A DNA stretch of 7,802 nucleotides from assembly GCA_002862585.1 (NCBI GenBank), contig PKDP01000073.1, positions 1-7,802 of the forward strand, in the 5' to 3' direction. Shown in pieces: positions 6,805 through 7,802 of the stretch. The number at the start of each line of letters is the position of its first letter. Positions within the stretch are counted from its first letter, which is position 1. Under the pieces are notes generated by a model, which searched no databases, had not been told where the DNA came from, and was given only the letters and a program-made list of their open reading frames with translations. A program made the translations under genes and the position numbers. The DNA comes from Flavobacteriales bacterium. GTDB taxonomy: Bacteria > Bacteroidota > Bacteroidia > Flavobacteriales > UBA7312.

Positions 6805-7260
6805 ATGAAAATTGAAGCTCAATCTGCCGATGATTATTTCAAAAAAGTTCCTACTTAAAGGCAACTGCCTATGAACAAATTAAGAACTATCATCAATGCT
6901 AACCTTCCTAAAGGATTTGAAGAATGCTTAGGCTACGGAATCCCTAGATGGGTAGTTACTCATTCCATATATCCTAACGGTTATCATACCACACCACATC
7001 TAACTTTACCTTTTATGAGTTTAACTTCACAAAAAAAATTTATCGTATTATACCACAAGGGTATCTATGCCGCTAAAAATCTATTAGCTTGGTGTGAAAA
7101 AGAATATGCTAAACAGTGTAAACGAAAATTAGATATGAGCAAAAGTTGTATTCGCTTCAAAAACATCGACGATATTCCATACGAACTCATTGCGGAAATT
7201 TGTAAAAAAATCACTCCTAATGGCTGGGTAACAGTCTATGAGAATAGTATAAAGCGGTAA
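6805..7260 (+). pseudogene. DUF1801 (YdhG-like) family gene interrupted by an in-frame TAA at codon 18
   Basis: Read from the ATG at 6805, the frame gives MKIEAQSADDYFKKVPT, a TAA at 6856-6858, then RQLPMNKLRTIINANLPKGF and on to the TAA at 7258-7260. The part before the stop is the usual start of this Bacteroidota DUF1801 family, which I recall as KVP-[E/T]-ER-Q-x-x-M-x-KLR. Restoring one Glu codon (GAA or GAG) would give a 151-residue protein of normal length. The remainder keeps the family landmarks: HSIYPNGYH, LPF, SQKKFIVLYHKGIYA, CKRKLDMSKSCIRFK, DDIPYELI and WVTVYEN. The segment GYGIPRWVVTHS departs from the usual GYGM-I-G-Y/W-VVPHS, which could reflect drift. A shortened product could start at the ATG at 6871 (129 residues). 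The molecular function of the family is not established. Its end lies 1 nt from the convergent PhnA-like gene. Confidence 0.8.
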
Positions 7261-7261
7261 A

Positions 7262-7471
7262 TTATTTTTTCTTTAGAAACATTGTCTTTAGAACAAGACG
7301 AGTAACGTTCACTTTACAGTCCACTTCATTAGGGTCATCAGTAAGACGAATATTTTTGACTTTAGCACCTTTCTTAATTACAATAGGAGAACCTTTAACG
7401 TCTAGAGTTTTGTTAACAATTACGACATCACCATCATTTAGAGTATTTCCATTACAGTCTTTCGTTTCCAT
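7262..7471 (-). CDS. PhnA C-terminal-domain protein (YjdM-like, short form)
   Basis: This 69-residue basic protein matches the C-terminal SH3-like domain of the PhnA/YjdM family: KDCNGNTLNDGDVV (4-17), TLDVKGSPIVIKKGAKVKNI (22-41) and VDCKV near 50-54, ending in a basic KKK. The family's N-terminal zinc-ribbon part, present in the roughly 110-residue E. coli-type protein, is absent. Stand-alone short versions are, as I recall, common in Flavobacteria. Despite the name 'alkylphosphonate utilization', the family has no demonstrated enzymatic role in phosphonate breakdown, so I infer no function. A TAnnTTTG element lies 15 nt upstream of the ATG, suggesting independent transcription rather than read-through from nqrF. 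Confidence 0.8.
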   Translation of the reverse strand: METKDCNGNTLNDGDVVIVNKTLDVKGSPIVIKKGAKVKNIRLTDDPNEVDCKVNVTRLVLKTMFLKKK

Positions 7472-7486
7472 GCGTTTAATTTTTCA

Positions 7487-7494
7487 CAAATCTA
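7487..7494 (-). promoter_or_regulatory. -7 element for the PhnA-like gene
   Basis: On the minus strand TAGATTTG matches TAnnTTTG exactly. The sequence running on from it, TTTGTGAAAAAT, is identical over 12 nt to the corresponding sequence at the mazG promoter, and the distance to the ATG is almost the same (7 versus 8 nt after the shared block). No TTG is seen at 17-23 nt upstream. Confidence 0.5.
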
Positions 7495-7584
7495 AGGTAT
7501 TTAATCGTCTTTAATTTGTGTAAACAATTCACTGATTTTAGCATTACAACGTCTACATAACAGTAGTACAGAACGCCACTCATT

Positions 7585-7604
7585 TTCATAGAAAAACCTA
7601 TGAA
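7585..7604. repeat. 7-bp perfect inverted repeat
   Basis: TTCATAG (7585-7591) and CTATGAA (7598-7604) flank a 6-nt A-rich loop. There is no T-tract on either side, so it is not a Rho-independent terminator. It lies in the gene-free stretch 7472-7675, in which I see no ORF, tRNA or other RNA gene apart from this repeat, its neighbour at 7606-7623 and the nqrF terminator. Confidence 0.4.
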
Positions 7605-7605
7605 G

Positions 7606-7623
7606 TTATGATTTATATCATAA
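7606..7623. repeat. 7-bp perfect inverted repeat beside the nqrF terminator
   Basis: TTATGAT (7606-7612) and ATCATAA (7617-7623) flank a 4-nt loop. It is all weak pairs except one G-C. In minus-strand transcripts it would follow the terminator U-tract directly, so it is probably not transcribed. It might serve as a palindromic site, but nothing specific supports that. Confidence 0.35.
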
Positions 7624-7653
7624 AAAAAGCCCTACTAAAAGTAGAGCTTTTTT
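7623..7653 (-). terminator. Rho-independent terminator of the nqr operon
   Basis: The stem has an 8-bp core (7629-7636 with 7640-7647), extended by 6 A-T pairs, around a 3-nt loop, with a T-run downstream on the minus strand. One position (7631/7645) is a C-A mismatch in plus-strand RNA but a G-U wobble in minus-strand RNA, so the fully paired form is on the nqrF strand. It starts 23 nt after the nqrF stop. Confidence 0.88.
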
Positions 7654-7675
7654 ATTTTGAGGATGATTGAATGGT

Positions 7676-7802
7676 TTACCCACCAAAGTCATCAAAACGA
7701 ACGTTTTCATCTGGAATACCCCAGTCATCAGCCATCTTTAAAACGGCTTGATTCATCAATGGAGGTCCACAAAAATACAGTTCAATATCTTCTGGCGTAT
7801 CG
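7676..7802 (-). CDS. nqrF: Na+-translocating NADH:quinone oxidoreductase subunit F, C-terminal end (partial)
   Basis: The visible 42 residues, from the window edge to the TAA at 7676-7678, include IELYFCGPPLMNQAVLKMAD and end in VRFDDFGG. The CGPP-L/M-MN motif of the NADH-binding ferredoxin reductase fold and the DDFGG terminus are diagnostic of NqrF. NqrF is the entry subunit of Na+-NQR: it takes electrons from NADH through FAD and a [2Fe-2S] cluster, and the complex pumps Na+ across the cytoplasmic membrane. In the usual order nqrABCDEF this is the last gene of the operon, consistent with the strong terminator that follows it here. The rest of the operon should lie beyond the right edge. 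Confidence 0.95.
   Translation of the reverse strand, partial: DTPEDIELYFCGPPLMNQAVLKMADDWGIPDENVRFDDFGG

Noticed and set aside
6856..6858. Programmed readthrough or recoding of the TAA in the DUF1801 gene
   Set aside because: No stem-loop or recoding signal is evident after the stop, selenocysteine uses TGA, and a simple nonsense change explains the data.
6871..7260. Treating the 129-codon frame as an intact normal gene
   Set aside because: The 17 codons upstream encode the family's N-terminus in the same frame with a promoter-like element before them, so the short frame is the remainder of a longer gene, although it could still be translated.
7606..7623. Second Rho-independent terminator for plus-strand transcription
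   Set aside because: The hairpin is followed on the plus strand by A residues, not T, and the stem is nearly all A-T.
1..7802. CRISPR arrays, insertion sequences, tRNA or rRNA genes
   Set aside because: No spaced direct repeats, transposase frames with flanking inverted repeats, or cloverleaf/rRNA sequences were found on reading both strands.

Overview
This window looks like chromosomal housekeeping DNA from a marine-type Bacteroidota, most likely a member of Flavobacteriales. The support is the protein flavour of every gene, several start regions carrying the Bacteroidota -7 element TAnnTTTG instead of a -35/-10 promoter, little Shine-Dalgarno signal, and genes for a Na+-translocating NADH:quinone oxidoreductase (Na+-NQR). 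I see no phage, transposon, CRISPR, tRNA or rRNA.

Layout. Positions 1-134 hold the 3' end of an unidentified plus-strand gene. Positions 131-2450 hold a tightly overlapping minus-strand operon: a membrane GT2 glycosyltransferase, then an ECF-type sigma factor, then rsmG (16S rRNA m7G527 methyltransferase). A short AT-rich divergent region leads into the plus-strand pair tgt and an LptF/LptG-family permease (2537-4744). These abut as TAAATG. The permease is convergent with mazG (4737-5501, minus), overlapping it by 8 nt. A compact bidirectional promoter (5502-5566) separates mazG from a small membrane-anchored Cys-rich protein (5567-5767), which I read as a divergent NqrM-like maturation factor. 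That gene is convergent, with an 11-nt overlap, with apbE (5757-6761, minus), a lipoprotein FMN transferase.

The right side belongs to the nqr locus. The window ends in the C-terminus of NqrF (7676-7802, minus), followed by a Rho-independent terminator (7623-7653). NqrF carries FAD and a [2Fe-2S] cluster, ApbE attaches FMN to the NqrB and NqrC subunits, and NqrM is needed for maturation of the complex, so three genes here serve one enzyme. Between nqrF and apbE lie two unrelated small genes: a PhnA C-terminal-domain protein (7262-7471, minus) and a DUF1801-family gene (6805-7260, plus).

The clearest anomaly is in the DUF1801 gene. Codon 18 is an in-frame TAA, and family-like protein sequence continues on both sides in the same frame. 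This fits a single nonsense substitution (or a sequencing error). Other points are a Tgt lacking all three canonical zinc-ligand cysteines, two places where opposite-strand -7 elements are interlocked, and four convergent gene pairs that touch or overlap with no room for a terminator. I do not see evidence for a wholly new biological system.
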